NCBI GenBank assembly: GCA_963811585.1
Contig: CAWERR010000009.1
Coordinates: 682,001-746,000, forward strand
DNA from: JACDHG01 sp963811585
GTDB lineage: Bacteria > Actinomycetota > Actinomycetes > Propionibacteriales > Nocardioidaceae
Length of the DNA: 64,000 nt
Direction of reading: 5' to 3'
Under the pieces are notes generated by a model. The model was not told the origin of the DNA, ran no database searches, and was given only the letters and a program-made list of their open reading frames with translations. This document shows positions 9,682-18,012 of the stretch, one piece after another (the stretch's first letter is position 1; each line of letters starts with the position of its first letter). A program made the position numbers and the translations under genes.

Positions 9682-10107
9682 ATGGCGGACTACACGCTCT
9701 CGATCACCACTGAGCGCCCCTACGAGGAGACGGTGGCCGCCGTGCGTGCCCAGCTCGCGGAGGTGGGCTTCGGGGTGCTGACGGAGATCGACCTACGCGC
9801 CACCTTGAAGGCCAAGCTCGACGTCGACGTCGCGCCGCAGGTGATACTCGGCGCCTGCCGGCCCCAGCTGGCGCACCAAGCGCTGCAGGCGGAGCCCTCG
9901 ATCGCAGCGCTGCTGCCGTGCAACGTCGTGGTCCGCTCGGTGGGGGAGACCACCACCGTGGTCGAGGCATTCGACCCGGCGGTCCTGACGTCCTTCGTCG
10001 GCGAGCCTAGCGACGCGCTGCGTGCGGTCTCCGAGGACGCCCGCACCCGGCTCGTCACGGCTCTCGCCGCGGTGTCGGAGCCGGCCGAGGTCGGAGGGCA
10101 GGCCTGA
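9682..10107 (+). CDS. DUF302 domain protein
   Basis: A 141-residue protein starting at ATG 9682 behind GGAAGGCAGC. It has the DUF302 fold pattern: YEETVAAVRAQLAEVGFGVLTEIDL, then the conserved GACRPQLAHQALQAEPSIAALLPCNVVV segment with its Cys and final VVEAFDP. DUF302 proteins often accompany sulfur or metal-stress genes. Their biochemical role is not established. The gene overlaps the repressor gene (TGATGG), so the two are co-expressed from the operator region. Confidence 0.8.
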   Translation: MADYTLSITTERPYEETVAAVRAQLAEVGFGVLTEIDLRATLKAKLDVDVAPQVILGACRPQLAHQALQAEPSIAALLPCNVVVRSVGETTTVVEAFDPAVLTSFVGEPSDALRAVSEDARTRLVTALAAVSEPAEVGGQA

Positions 10108-10376
10108 TGGACCTCGAGCCCGCCGACATCAAGCCGATCATCACCCGCATGAAGCGCGCCAACGGTCATCTGGCCAGCGTGATCCGGATGATGGAGGAGG
10201 GGTCGTCCTGCGAGGACGTCCTCACCCAGCTGGCCGCCGTCAACAAGGCGCTCTCGCGCGCCGGCTACGCGATCGTCGCCACCGGCCTCCAGACCTGCCT
10301 CACCGACGCCGACGGCGACGGTCTCGACGGGGTTGATATCAAGAAGATGGAGAAGCTGTTCCTGGCACTGGCCTGA
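10107..10376 (+). CDS. CsoR/FrmR-family repressor, persulfide-sensor (CstR) type
   Basis: An 89-residue all-helical repressor. Residues 8-33 (KPIITRMKRANGHLASVIRMMEEG) match the family's first helix. Cys is conserved in SSCEDV and in GLQTC, but the His that precedes the second Cys by four residues in copper sensors is Gly here (ATGLQTC). Loss of that His with both Cys kept is the pattern of the persulfide sensor CstR rather than Cu-CsoR. Its neighbours (rhodaneses, MBL-rhodanese, TauE) agree. It likely binds the palindromes at 9571-9623 and releases them on Cys persulfidation. Confidence 0.85.
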   Translation: MDLEPADIKPIITRMKRANGHLASVIRMMEEGSSCEDVLTQLAAVNKALSRAGYAIVATGLQTCLTDADGDGLDGVDIKKMEKLFLALA

Positions 10377-10514
10377 AGGCCCGGACCAAGGCCATACCGC
10401 CAAACCCCGCCACCGCCCACAGCGGCGGCCGGGAGTGCACGGTTCTTGCGGGACACAGGCACTCTGCGAGCTGGCGCCACGGTCGTCAGCTGCGGTTGGG
10501 ACTGCGTCTCGCGA

Positions 10515-10800
10515 TCAGGACGGGCGACTCGGGACGCGCGTGAGTGCGTCGAGGTTGCGTTGGTCGGTGTCGGGCAGGGTGTGCAGGTACTTCTGGGTGG
10601 TCTGAATCTGGGCATGGCCCATGCGTTTCATGACCGACATGAGGTCGGCTCCGCCGGCCAGTAGCCACACGAGGCGTGGGCGTGCCGGAGGTCGTGGACC
10701 CGGACCGGGAAGTCGACGCCACTGGCCCACGTCGGCGTGGTTGTTCGGTCGTGGACACCTGTGACGTGGTGGTGTCTTTCTCGCCGTCGTCTGAGCCCAG
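10515..10800 (-). pseudogene. Tyrosine recombinase/integrase C-terminal remnant
   Basis: The catalytic end of a phage-type integrase is recognisable: VHDLRHAHAS, LLAGGADLMSVMKRMGHAQIQTTQ and the tyrosine segment KYLHTLPDTDQRNLDAL. A 2-bp insertion near 10665 separates the first block from the rest, and no N-terminal or DNA-binding half is present upstream. It is a relic of a mobile element that once integrated here, next to the sulfur island and the broken antiporter gene. No flanking attachment repeats or tRNA were recognised. Confidence 0.65.
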
Positions 10801-10937
10801 GCCCAAGCGCCTGGTGACGCGCGGCTCATTCAGCGAAAGCACCCGAGTCGCGGAGGTCCTGCGCAAGGAGACCGTCGGGGGCGTTGCTGCTGGTCGGCAC
10901 TCTCGTCGCGCTGATCTGGATCAACTCCCGGCCCACG
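10769..10937 (+). pseudogene. NhaA Na+/H+ antiporter, N-terminal fragment
   Basis: Two adjacent frames read VTRGSFSESTRVAEVLRKETVGG and then ALLLVGTLVALIWINS. Together they match the start of actinobacterial NhaA, where LRxETVGGxLLL leads into the first membrane helix and the Asn-Ser end. A one-base shift near 10880 and loss of everything after about residue 55 make it non-functional. The C-terminal end of the same family lies at 13547 on the same strand. Confidence 0.6.
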
Positions 10938-11172
10938 AGTCTTACGCGGCGCTTGCGAGAAGGTGCCACCTTGGCCGCACGGTTGGGGCGACCAGTTGGA
11001 ACTGTGGCGGCGTCGATGCGACGATCGCCGCCCGTGCTGCTCGTACGATGGTTCACTGTCTCGGCCTCTCCACCGGCGGTCGAGGAGGTGTCGGATCCGA
11101 TAGAGTGCCTGTCGGTGAGCCGGGAAGTCTGGTCGGCATGTGTACGACGCCGTCCAGACCGTCAGGAGCCTT

Positions 11173-11622
11173 ATGCGTGCCCGTGACCTCGTTGAACAAT
11201 TTCCCGTTGTATCCACCGATTCTGACGCGCTGCAGGCAGCCAGGAGCATGGCGCAGCAGCGCGCGCCAGGAATCATCGTGTGTGATGACGCTGGCCACCC
11301 GTACACGGTGCTGCCTGGATCACAGGTTCTGAACTTCATCATCCCCCGTTACGTGCAGGACCAGCCGGGGCTTGCCCGCGCGTTCGACGAGCAGGCATCC
11401 GACGAGCTCTGCCAGAAATTGTCCCGGCACTCGGTGCATGACTTGCTTCCCAAGCCCTCGGACGTCGATGATCTGCCGGTGGTCGACGCTGACGCTACGA
11501 CGATCGAGATTGCTGCTGTCATGGCCAAGATGCACAGCCCGCTGGTCGCCGTGGTGGACGGCGGGCGCGTGCTTGGCGCAATCACGGTCAGCCGGCTCCT
11601 TACCCAGTTGCTGCCCGGATGA
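11173..11622 (+). CDS. CBS-domain protein
   Basis: A 149-residue protein made of two CBS repeats. The first starts RARDLVEQFPVVSTDSDALQAARSMAQQRAPGIIVCD. The second is VHDLLPKPSDVDDLPVVDADATTIEIAAVMAKMHSPLVAVVDGGRVLGAITVSRLL. CBS pairs bind adenosyl nucleotides or cations and regulate a partner. The stop overlaps the start of the NhaD/ArsB transporter by 4 bp, so it is most simply a regulatory subunit of that transporter. I chose ATG 11173; the upstream extension to 11140 looks non-coding. Confidence 0.8.
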   Translation: MRARDLVEQFPVVSTDSDALQAARSMAQQRAPGIIVCDDAGHPYTVLPGSQVLNFIIPRYVQDQPGLARAFDEQASDELCQKLSRHSVHDLLPKPSDVDDLPVVDADATTIEIAAVMAKMHSPLVAVVDGGRVLGAITVSRLLTQLLPG

Positions 11623-12905
11623 CCGCTGTCGTTGTCGCCGTCTTCGTCGGCGCTTACATCCTGATCGCTACCGAACGAATCCATCGGGTCGCCGCTGCGC
11701 TCGGCGCAGCCGCGGTGATGGTGGTCCTCGGCGTCGTCGACGCCCATGTCGCCTTCTACAGCGAGGAGACTGGCGTCGACTGGAATGTGATCTTCCTTCT
11801 TCTCGGGATGATGATCATCGTCAGCGTCCTCAAACAGACCGGTGTCTTCGACTTCCTGGCCATCTGGGCAGCGAAGCGGGTAAAGGGCAGGCCATTTCCA
11901 CTGATGGTCATGCTGGTCTGCATCACCGCGTTCGCATCGGCGCTACTGGACAACGTCACCACCGTGCTCCTGATTGCTCCTGTCACCTTGCTGGTGTGTG
12001 AGCGGCTGTCACTGAACCCAGTACCGTTCCTCATTGCCGAGGCTCTCGCCTCCAACATCGGCGGCATGGCCACCTTGGTGGGGGATCCACCCAACATCAT
12101 CATCGGCTCCAGGGCCGACCTGTCCTTCAACGACTTCCTCCTCAACCTGGGACCACTCGCGGTCGGTCTCATCGCCGTGTTCCTCGTGCTGTGCCGCGTC
12201 ATGTTCCGCTCAGCGTTCACCTACGACGACGAACGTGCCCAAGAGGTCATGCAGCTCGACGAACACGAAGTCATCCGCGACTTAACCCTGCTCGTCCGCT
12301 CCTTGGTCGTCCTGACCGCCGTCATGGTGGGATTCATCGCCCACTCGGCCCTACACATCGAGCCGTCCCTGGTCGCACTCCTGGGCGCCGGAGCCCTCGT
12401 GGCGGTCTCCAATCTGGAGCCAGCTGAATACCTCGAAGAGGTCGAGTGGCCGACCCTGGTCTTCTTCGTGGGGTTGTTCATCATGGTCGGAGCACTCGTC
12501 GAAGTCGGTGTCATAGAAACACTCGGCGAGAAGGTGACCGAGGCCGTTGGAGGGCAATATTTCCTCGCCGCCAGCGCCCTGCTCGGGGGCTCAGCCGTCC
12601 TGTCCGGCATCGTGGACAACATCCCCTACGTCGCCTCCATGACCCCCCTCGTCGACGGACTCGTTGAAAGTGCAGGACGCGAAACACCAGAGGGCCAAGG
12701 CCTCTGGTGGGCACTAGCAGCGGGCGCCGACCTTGGCGGCAACGCCACCGCCGTCGGGGCATCCGCCAACGTTGTCATCATCGGCATCGCCGCCCGCAAC
12801 GGCTACCCGATCTCATTCTGGAAGTTCACCAAGTACGGACTCGTTGTCACCGCGGTCACCATCACACTCACGTGGCCCTACATCTGGCTCCGCTACTACG
12901 CATGA
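11619..12905 (+). CDS. ArsB/NhaD-family ion transporter
   Basis: A 428-residue integral membrane protein with about eleven helices. The ion-transporter-superfamily repeats are clear: the first half has FASALLDNVTTVLLIAPVT and NIGGMATLVGDPPNIIIGS, the second GIVDNIPYVASMTPLV and GADLGGNATAVGASANVV. This paired pattern is shared by NhaD Na+/H+ antiporters and ArsB-like permeases. No arsenic genes lie next to it, and NhaA fragments flank it, so Na+/H+ exchange is the likelier role. It is probably controlled by the overlapping CBS protein. Confidence 0.8.
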   Translation: MTAVVVAVFVGAYILIATERIHRVAAALGAAAVMVVLGVVDAHVAFYSEETGVDWNVIFLLLGMMIIVSVLKQTGVFDFLAIWAAKRVKGRPFPLMVMLVCITAFASALLDNVTTVLLIAPVTLLVCERLSLNPVPFLIAEALASNIGGMATLVGDPPNIIIGSRADLSFNDFLLNLGPLAVGLIAVFLVLCRVMFRSAFTYDDERAQEVMQLDEHEVIRDLTLLVRSLVVLTAVMVGFIAHSALHIEPSLVALLGAGALVAVSNLEPAEYLEEVEWPTLVFFVGLFIMVGALVEVGVIETLGEKVTEAVGGQYFLAASALLGGSAVLSGIVDNIPYVASMTPLVDGLVESAGRETPEGQGLWWALAAGADLGGNATAVGASANVVIIGIAARNGYPISFWKFTKYGLVVTAVTITLTWPYIWLRYYA

Positions 12906-12914
12906 CTCCGCATT

Positions 12915-12998
12915 TCGGGGATCGTCGATTACATCCCCTACGTCGCAGATGGCACCCATCGTCAAGGACCTTGTTCTGGCCGGTGGCGGGTCGGACCA
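12915..12998 (+). pseudogene. Fragment of a second NhaD-type transporter
   Basis: Immediately after the intact transporter the DNA reads SGIVDYIPYVA and, one base out of frame, MAPIVKDLVLAGGGSDQA. This is the second-repeat motif of the same family, but differs from the intact copy (SGIVDNIPYVASMTPLV), so it derives from a paralogue rather than a recent tandem duplication. It is too short to be expressed as a transporter. Confidence 0.5.
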
Positions 12999-13090
12999 GG
13001 CAGGCCATCGACCAGGCCCGGCTGATCGCCCACGGGCCGTTATGTCGGCGGACAAGGACCTGACGACTCAGAACGGGCTAGCCTGACCTC

Positions 13091-13525
13091 GTGGTCACGT
13101 CGAGCGAAACGGTGGTGATCGCACGATCGATCTCAGATGTGTTCGCGTTCACCGCCGAGCTGCGCAACGAACCCAGGTGGGCCGTGGACGTCGACATGGT
13201 TCCCGCCGAGATCGAGGCGGCCCTCGAGGTCGGCAAGCAACACCCCGTGGAGTTTGCGCCTTTCCTTGGTGAGTCGGAGGGGACCCTCACTGTGGTCGAG
13301 GTAGAGCCAGGTGCGCGGCTGGTCCTGGAAGCCCAGTTCGTCGGGCTGACCTGGAAGATCACCCACATGTACACGACCGAGGGTGCGGGAACTCAGTTCA
13401 CCCGCCAGGTTGAGGTGAGGCCCACGGGCATGCTCAGAGTTGTTGAACCCCTCCTTGCCCGACGGGTAAGACGGACCAACCGCCGCGACGTGTTCAACCT
13501 CAAGCGCATCCTTGAGACCAGCTGA
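13091..13525 (+). CDS. SRPBCC family protein
   Basis: A 144-residue protein opening with the SRPBCC pattern SSETVVIARSISDVFAFTAELRNEPRW and closing with a basic C-terminal helix (LLARRVRRTNRRDVFNLKRILET). It belongs to the polyketide-cyclase/dehydrase-like lipid-binding group. The GTG at 13091 is the likely start. It is unlike the SRPBCC gene at 3389 in sequence. It lies in the scar region between the two NhaA fragments with no clear partner. Confidence 0.7.
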   Translation: MVTSSETVVIARSISDVFAFTAELRNEPRWAVDVDMVPAEIEAALEVGKQHPVEFAPFLGESEGTLTVVEVEPGARLVLEAQFVGLTWKITHMYTTEGAGTQFTRQVEVRPTGMLRVVEPLLARRVRRTNRRDVFNLKRILETS

Positions 13526-13546
13526 CTCGCGAGGACGGGTCGGTTG

Positions 13547-13720
13547 ACTCGACGTGCTCGGGGTCCCTTCTGGGCGGCGTTGGCTTCACCATCTCGCTGC
13601 TCTACGGTGACTTTGTCTTCGGGACAGGCAGTACAGCGGACGAGCACGTCAAGGTCGGCATTTGGGCCAGGTCAAGGGGGCTGCCCTGCTGGCCGGATTG
13701 CTGGTGAAGTCTCGCGACCT
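13547..13720 (+). pseudogene. NhaA Na+/H+ antiporter, C-terminal fragment
   Basis: Across two frames the DNA encodes DVLGV then LLGGVGFTISLLYGDFVFG, TGSTADEHVKVGI and a degraded last helix (AALLAGLLVKSRD). GxGFTxSLL followed by DEHVKVG is the signature end of actinobacterial NhaA. With the N-terminal fragment at 10769 on the same strand it brackets 2.6 kb, while the roughly 275 central residues of NhaA are missing. Confidence 0.6.
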
Positions 13721-13962
13721 ATGCAGGCCACCAGCCAGGCGTTGCTGCCGCTTGACGAGTTGCAGTGGGAAGTCGAGGTGGTCAGCCGGTCCAGGTGGTC
13801 GAGCAGTCATTCGTATTGCGTGAACGCCTTGCGCATAACTGGCCCTCGGTAGCCACCGGCCTGCATGCGTCCATATTGCCCGGTCACGGTTTCTCGCGCA
13901 TGGCCGCCGGTCGGATCGAGCCAGTGGTCTGGCAGTCTTGGTCTGTCGTGTCAGACTGGCGC

Positions 13963-14769
13963 GTGGCAAAAGTCGGTGCAGAGATCGCGGTGATCGGCGG
14001 GTCGGGGTTTTACGAGTTCCTGGCTCAACCACGTGAGACAGCCGTCGCTACGCCGTACGGCGAACCTTCGGCGCCTATCGCCGTAGGCGAAGTCGCCGGT
14101 CGCTCAGTCGCGTTCTTGCCGCGCCATGGACGCCACCATCAGTTCCCGCCGCACCAGGTGAACTATCGCGCCAACTTATGGGCGCTGAGGTCACTCGGCG
14201 TCCGGCGGGTCTTGGCTCCCTGCGCCGCCGGGAGTCTGCGGCGCGATCTCGGGCCGAGCGCGCTCGTCGTACCTGACCAACTCGTCGATCGCACTACGAG
14301 CCGGGTCCAGACCTACTACGACGAGGGGGCCTGTCACGTGGCCTTCGCTGAGCCGTACTGCCCGAGCCTGCGCATGTCGCTTGCCTCGGCCGCCCACGAC
14401 GGCAGCGTCATTGTCGATGGCGGCACGATGGTGGTGATCGAGGGACCGCGGTTCTCGACCCGCGCAGAGTCGCAGTGGTATGCCGCGCAAGGTTGGTCTG
14501 TCGTCAATATGACCGGCCATCCCGAGGCCGTCCTCGCCAGAGAGCTTGGGCTTTGCTTTGCCGCCATTGCGTTGGTCACCGACCGGGACGCAGGCATCAG
14601 TGGCGAGGAGTCGGTCAGCCAAGCGGAGGTGTTCGCGGAGTTCGCACGTAACATCGTCGCGCTGCGCACCCTGCTCGTCAAAGTCATCGAAGGCCTGCCC
14701 GCCCAGCGTGGGGGATGCGCCTGTGAGCATGCCTTGGACGGACTCGACCTGCCTTTCGAACTGCCATGA
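13963..14769 (+). CDS. mtnP: S-methyl-5'-thioadenosine phosphorylase family protein
   Basis: A 268-residue nucleoside phosphorylase of the MTAP/PNP type, cleaving 5'-modified adenosine with phosphate to adenine and a 5-modified ribose-1-phosphate. Seen are the phosphate loop GGSGFYEF, PRHGRHHQFPPHQVNYRAN, and the conserved TMVVIEGPRFSTRAESQ and VNMTGHPEAVLARELG segments around the nucleoside site. GTG 13963 is chosen because it places the glycine loop near the N-terminus. It overlaps the epimerase gene by 4 bp. The same pairing (Rv0535-Rv0536) exists in M. tuberculosis. Housekeeping MTA salvage is the default role, with a cluster-specific nucleoside as an alternative. Confidence 0.85.
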   Translation: MAKVGAEIAVIGGSGFYEFLAQPRETAVATPYGEPSAPIAVGEVAGRSVAFLPRHGRHHQFPPHQVNYRANLWALRSLGVRRVLAPCAAGSLRRDLGPSALVVPDQLVDRTTSRVQTYYDEGACHVAFAEPYCPSLRMSLASAAHDGSVIVDGGTMVVIEGPRFSTRAESQWYAAQGWSVVNMTGHPEAVLARELGLCFAAIALVTDRDAGISGEESVSQAEVFAEFARNIVALRTLLVKVIEGLPAQRGGCACEHALDGLDLPFELP

Positions 14770-15818
14770 GGATCCTATTGACCGGGGCTGCCGGCTTTAT
14801 CGGCTGCGCGGTCCGCGCGAAACTCCTAGCAAGCGGTCACGATGTCGTCGGCGTCGACGCCCTGATCCCGCAAGCCCATCCCACGGACGCCGAACCAAAG
14901 CTCGGCGTAGAGCGTGTCGACGTCCGCGAGATGCGTCAGCTGGCGCCGGTGCTCGACGGCGTCGATGTCGTCTGCCATCAGGCAGCGATGGTGGGTGCGG
15001 GCGTGACGCTGGCCGACTTGCCGCAGTACGCCGCGCACAACGACCTGGGGACCGCCGTACTTCTCGCCGCGATGGCCGAGGCCGGGGTGACCAAGCTAGT
15101 CCTCGCCTCGTCGATGGTCGTGTACGGCGACGGTCGCTACACCTGCCAGGAACACGGTGACCAGGCGGCAACGCAGCGAACCCTGGCGGCACTCGATGCC
15201 AAGCAGTTCGAAGTCGCGTGCCCGGTTTGCGGGACCGCTATGACGTGGGCCCTGGTCGACGAAGACGCCCGCTTGTCGCCCGTCAGCAGTTATGCAGCCA
15301 GTAAGGTCGCCCAGGAGCACTATGCGCTGGCGTGGGCACGGCAGTTTCCGGGTTCGGTAGTCGCGTTGCGATACCACAACGTGTACGGACCGGGCATGCC
15401 GCGAGACACTCCCTACTCCGGGGTGGCGGCCATGTTTCGGTCGGCCCTTGAGGTGGGCACGGCGCCAGGCGTGTTTGAGGACGGGGAACAGATGCGCGAC
15501 TTCGTGCACGTCGACGACGTGGCAGCCGCGAACGTCTTGGCGGTTGAACACGCCATGGCCCTCGAACCTGACTCGTTCACGGCCTACAATATCTGCTCGG
15601 GTCATCCGGTGAGCATCCTCGACGTCGCCAAGTTGATCGCAGCGGGGCATGGTCGAGGCGATGTCACCCCCGAGGTCACGGGTCGGTTCCGCTCTGGCGA
15701 CGTGCGGCACATTGTCGCCAGTCCTCAGCGATCAAGTGACCAACTCGGGTTCACCGCCGCCATGTCGCCGACGGATGGACTGAAGGCGTTCGCCGACGCC
15801 CCGTTGCGCGAGCGTTGA
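14766..15818 (+). CDS. NAD-dependent epimerase/dehydratase with CxxC insert
   Basis: A 350-residue extended SDR. It has the NAD motif GAAGFIG at residues 7-13, the catalytic YAASK (Tyr-x3-Lys), and a substrate domain ending in YNICSGHPVSILDVAKLI. An insertion carries ACPVCGTAM, a CxxC pair not needed by ordinary GalE enzymes. It acts on a nucleotide sugar in the cytoplasm. Co-translated with the phosphorylase, it corresponds by position to galE3 (Rv0536). The sugar is unknown. Confidence 0.8.
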   Translation: MRILLTGAAGFIGCAVRAKLLASGHDVVGVDALIPQAHPTDAEPKLGVERVDVREMRQLAPVLDGVDVVCHQAAMVGAGVTLADLPQYAAHNDLGTAVLLAAMAEAGVTKLVLASSMVVYGDGRYTCQEHGDQAATQRTLAALDAKQFEVACPVCGTAMTWALVDEDARLSPVSSYAASKVAQEHYALAWARQFPGSVVALRYHNVYGPGMPRDTPYSGVAAMFRSALEVGTAPGVFEDGEQMRDFVHVDDVAAANVLAVEHAMALEPDSFTAYNICSGHPVSILDVAKLIAAGHGRGDVTPEVTGRFRSGDVRHIVASPQRSSDQLGFTAAMSPTDGLKAFADAPLRER

Positions 15819-15838
15819 CGGCGGGTATGACGCTTGAG

Positions 15839-17242
15839 CTACCAGCCCGTCAGCAGCACATGCTGCAATGCGATCGCCACCGACACCTGGACCGCCAGCG
15901 CCGGCTTCTGCCACGATGCCGGGAGCATCGCTGTACCAAGCAGCAGCCATGGCACGAATGGCAGCCAGATGCGCTCGACCTCGCCCTTGCTCGCGCCCGA
16001 CACGTCTGCTCCGATGACCATGGCGACCGCGGCGGCCACCAAGAGGCCGACGATACGAGCACTGCTGTGGCCGTGAATGACTTCCCGCCACGATGACCAA
16101 CGGCGTCCGAGCGCCGCCGCCACACCAGCGAGCATGAAAGGCCCTGCGCTCCAGGAGAGTGCGGCCAGATTGCCCCAGAGGTAGTACGCCTGGGGTCGGT
16201 TCTGTGCGACACCGGAATACTGCCGGTCGTGCACTACCGGCAGCGCCTCCCACCAGGCGAAGCCGGCGGCAAAGAAGGCCAGCACGACCGATGCAGCAGC
16301 CGCAGCCGCCCAGGGCAGTGGTCGAGGGTTGCGCGCGACGAGCAGGATGGCGAGGGCCAGGAATCCCAACAGCGGGAGGCCGTACGACATCATCACGCAG
16401 TACCCGAGGAGCAGTCCCGACAGCACTCCCCACCCGGCCATTCTCCGAGGTGTTTGGTGCGTGGCTGCGATCGCCAGACAACACATCCCCCAGGCCGCAA
16501 GCGCCGCGAACACTGCATCTGCTGACACTGCCATCCAGATCGCCGCCGGGCCGAACACGAGGAACGGTGCGGTGAGGCGAGCCCGATCCTCGGCCGTGAG
16601 CACCCGTAGGGTTGCCAGGACAGCGAGCGGTGTCGTCGCAGCCACGAGGATGACCACCCAGCCGGCAGCGAGACCGCTGCCAAGACCGAGGGCCGCCAGC
16701 AGCACGAAGAAGAGGACAGCGCCGGGAGGATGACCCGCGAGGTGCACGGGCCAGTTGTCAGGATGGCTCCCTGGGATCCGGGCGACGTACTCCTGCAGCA
16801 TTGTCGAGACCTCGGACCAGGTGTCGATGGTGCGAGCAGTCCGGAGGTATTCGTAGCCGGTGTCGAGGATGACGCCGATGCCGTTGTTTCCGTCCACCAT
16901 GGCCAGGCTTACCATCCAGCCCACGCTCACGACGTAAGTGCTGACGAGCAGCATCGACCACGACGACATCCGTGTCAGTCGGTCGGCATACATCACGCCG
17001 GTGACTCCGAGGAGGATCGACGGGATCGTGCCAGGCCCCAAGCGCGGCTGCCACTCGGCGTGCAGCGGGGGCCAGGAGTTCATGTGAACGTCCCAGTTCC
17101 ACGCAGCCGGAAGCATCCACGCGAGAAACATCAACATCACTGCGAGGATCAGTCCGACCATCGGCGCCACGTGTCGATGACGGCGAATCGATGAACCCGA
17201 CGAGTGAGGACTCGGGTCGGCCGCGACCGTCGGATCACTCAT
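15839..17242 (-). CDS. Polytopic membrane protein, GT-C-like
   Basis: A 467-residue protein with a cytoplasmic N-terminus and about ten or more membrane helices. An early extracytoplasmic loop has WNWDVHMNSWPPLHAEW, and a second conserved loop reads NWPVHLAGHPPGAVLFF. The layout resembles polyprenol-dependent GT-C glycosyltransferases, but a DD/DE catalytic pair was not identified with certainty. It is the only minus-strand gene of the cluster, as Rv0537c and Rv0541c are minus-strand membrane genes in the M. tuberculosis locus. It could use a lipid-linked sugar made by the adjacent GT2 enzyme. Confidence 0.65.
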   Translation of the reverse strand: MSDPTVAADPSPHSSGSSIRRHRHVAPMVGLILAVMLMFLAWMLPAAWNWDVHMNSWPPLHAEWQPRLGPGTIPSILLGVTGVMYADRLTRMSSWSMLLVSTYVVSVGWMVSLAMVDGNNGIGVILDTGYEYLRTARTIDTWSEVSTMLQEYVARIPGSHPDNWPVHLAGHPPGAVLFFVLLAALGLGSGLAAGWVVILVAATTPLAVLATLRVLTAEDRARLTAPFLVFGPAAIWMAVSADAVFAALAAWGMCCLAIAATHQTPRRMAGWGVLSGLLLGYCVMMSYGLPLLGFLALAILLVARNPRPLPWAAAAAASVVLAFFAAGFAWWEALPVVHDRQYSGVAQNRPQAYYLWGNLAALSWSAGPFMLAGVAAALGRRWSSWREVIHGHSSARIVGLLVAAAVAMVIGADVSGASKGEVERIWLPFVPWLLLGTAMLPASWQKPALAVQVSVAIALQHVLLTGW

Positions 17243-17352
17243 GATCTGACCCTACGCAGCCCTCCGCGATGCTCAGCCCAGAGCGCGGCATGTCACAGTT
17301 CCGTAAGCGTTGGCCACGGTTTCGACATCCCATGTGTGCCTACCGTGGCTCC

Positions 17353-18012
17353 ATGTCCTTTCAGTGCGATCTGGTGTTGCCGTGCCTCGACGAAGCCGCC
17401 GCACTGCCGGCCCTGCTGGCGCGTGTGCCCCCCGACTTCGCCGTCATCGTGGTCGACAACGGCTCGCGCGACGGCACCGCTGACGTGGCTCGCGCGCACG
17501 GCGCGACGGTCGTGCACGAAGGACGCACTGGGTACGGCGCCGCGGTCCAGGCCGGCATTGACCGGGCCACGTCGAGGTTCGTGGCCGTGATGGACGGCGA
17601 CGGATCGATGGACCCGCAGGATCTGCTCGTTCTGCTCGAGGACGTAGAGGCGGGCTCCGCCACCATGGCCCTTGGGCGTCGCCGGCCCATCTCGCGCAGC
17701 GTGTTGCCGTGGCACGCGCGGTTGGGAAACGCGGCAGTGGCGGCGTGGCTCCGACGTCGTACGGGCCTCAAGGTGCGGGACATCGCGCCGATGCGCGTGT
17801 GTCGCCGACAAGACCTGCTCGACCTCGAAGTCAAGGACCGGCGGTTTGGGTATCCGGTCGAACTGCTCGTCAAGGCGCAGGCGGCCGGTTGGGTGATGAC
17901 TGAGCACGAGATCGGCTACTACCCACGCGCCGTTGGTACGAAGTCGAAGGTCTCGGGTTCACTCAGTGGCTCTTTGCGTGCGGTCCGCGACTTCGCGAAG
18001 GCGCTCCCATGA
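17353..18012 (+). CDS. Family 2 glycosyltransferase (polyprenyl-phosphate sugar synthase type)
   Basis: A 219-residue soluble GT-A enzyme. It begins DLVLPCLDEAAALPALLARVP, with VVDNGSRDGT for nucleotide binding, the DxD-like MDGDGSMDP, and a late RFGYPVELLVKAQAAGW. No membrane helices follow, so it acts at the membrane surface, probably transferring a sugar to polyprenyl phosphate. The start is ATG 17353. It overlaps the DUF2064 gene by 4 bp and corresponds by order to Rv0539. Confidence 0.8.
   Translation: MSFQCDLVLPCLDEAAALPALLARVPPDFAVIVVDNGSRDGTADVARAHGATVVHEGRTGYGAAVQAGIDRATSRFVAVMDGDGSMDPQDLLVLLEDVEAGSATMALGRRRPISRSVLPWHARLGNAAVAAWLRRRTGLKVRDIAPMRVCRRQDLLDLEVKDRRFGYPVELLVKAQAAGWVMTEHEIGYYPRAVGTKSKVSGSLSGSLRAVRDFAKALP

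Noticed and set aside
11619..12905. Naming the transporter ArsB (arsenite efflux)
   Set aside because: The fold covers both ArsB and NhaD. No arsR, arsC or arsenic gene is adjacent, and NhaA fragments flank it, so the neutral family name is used.
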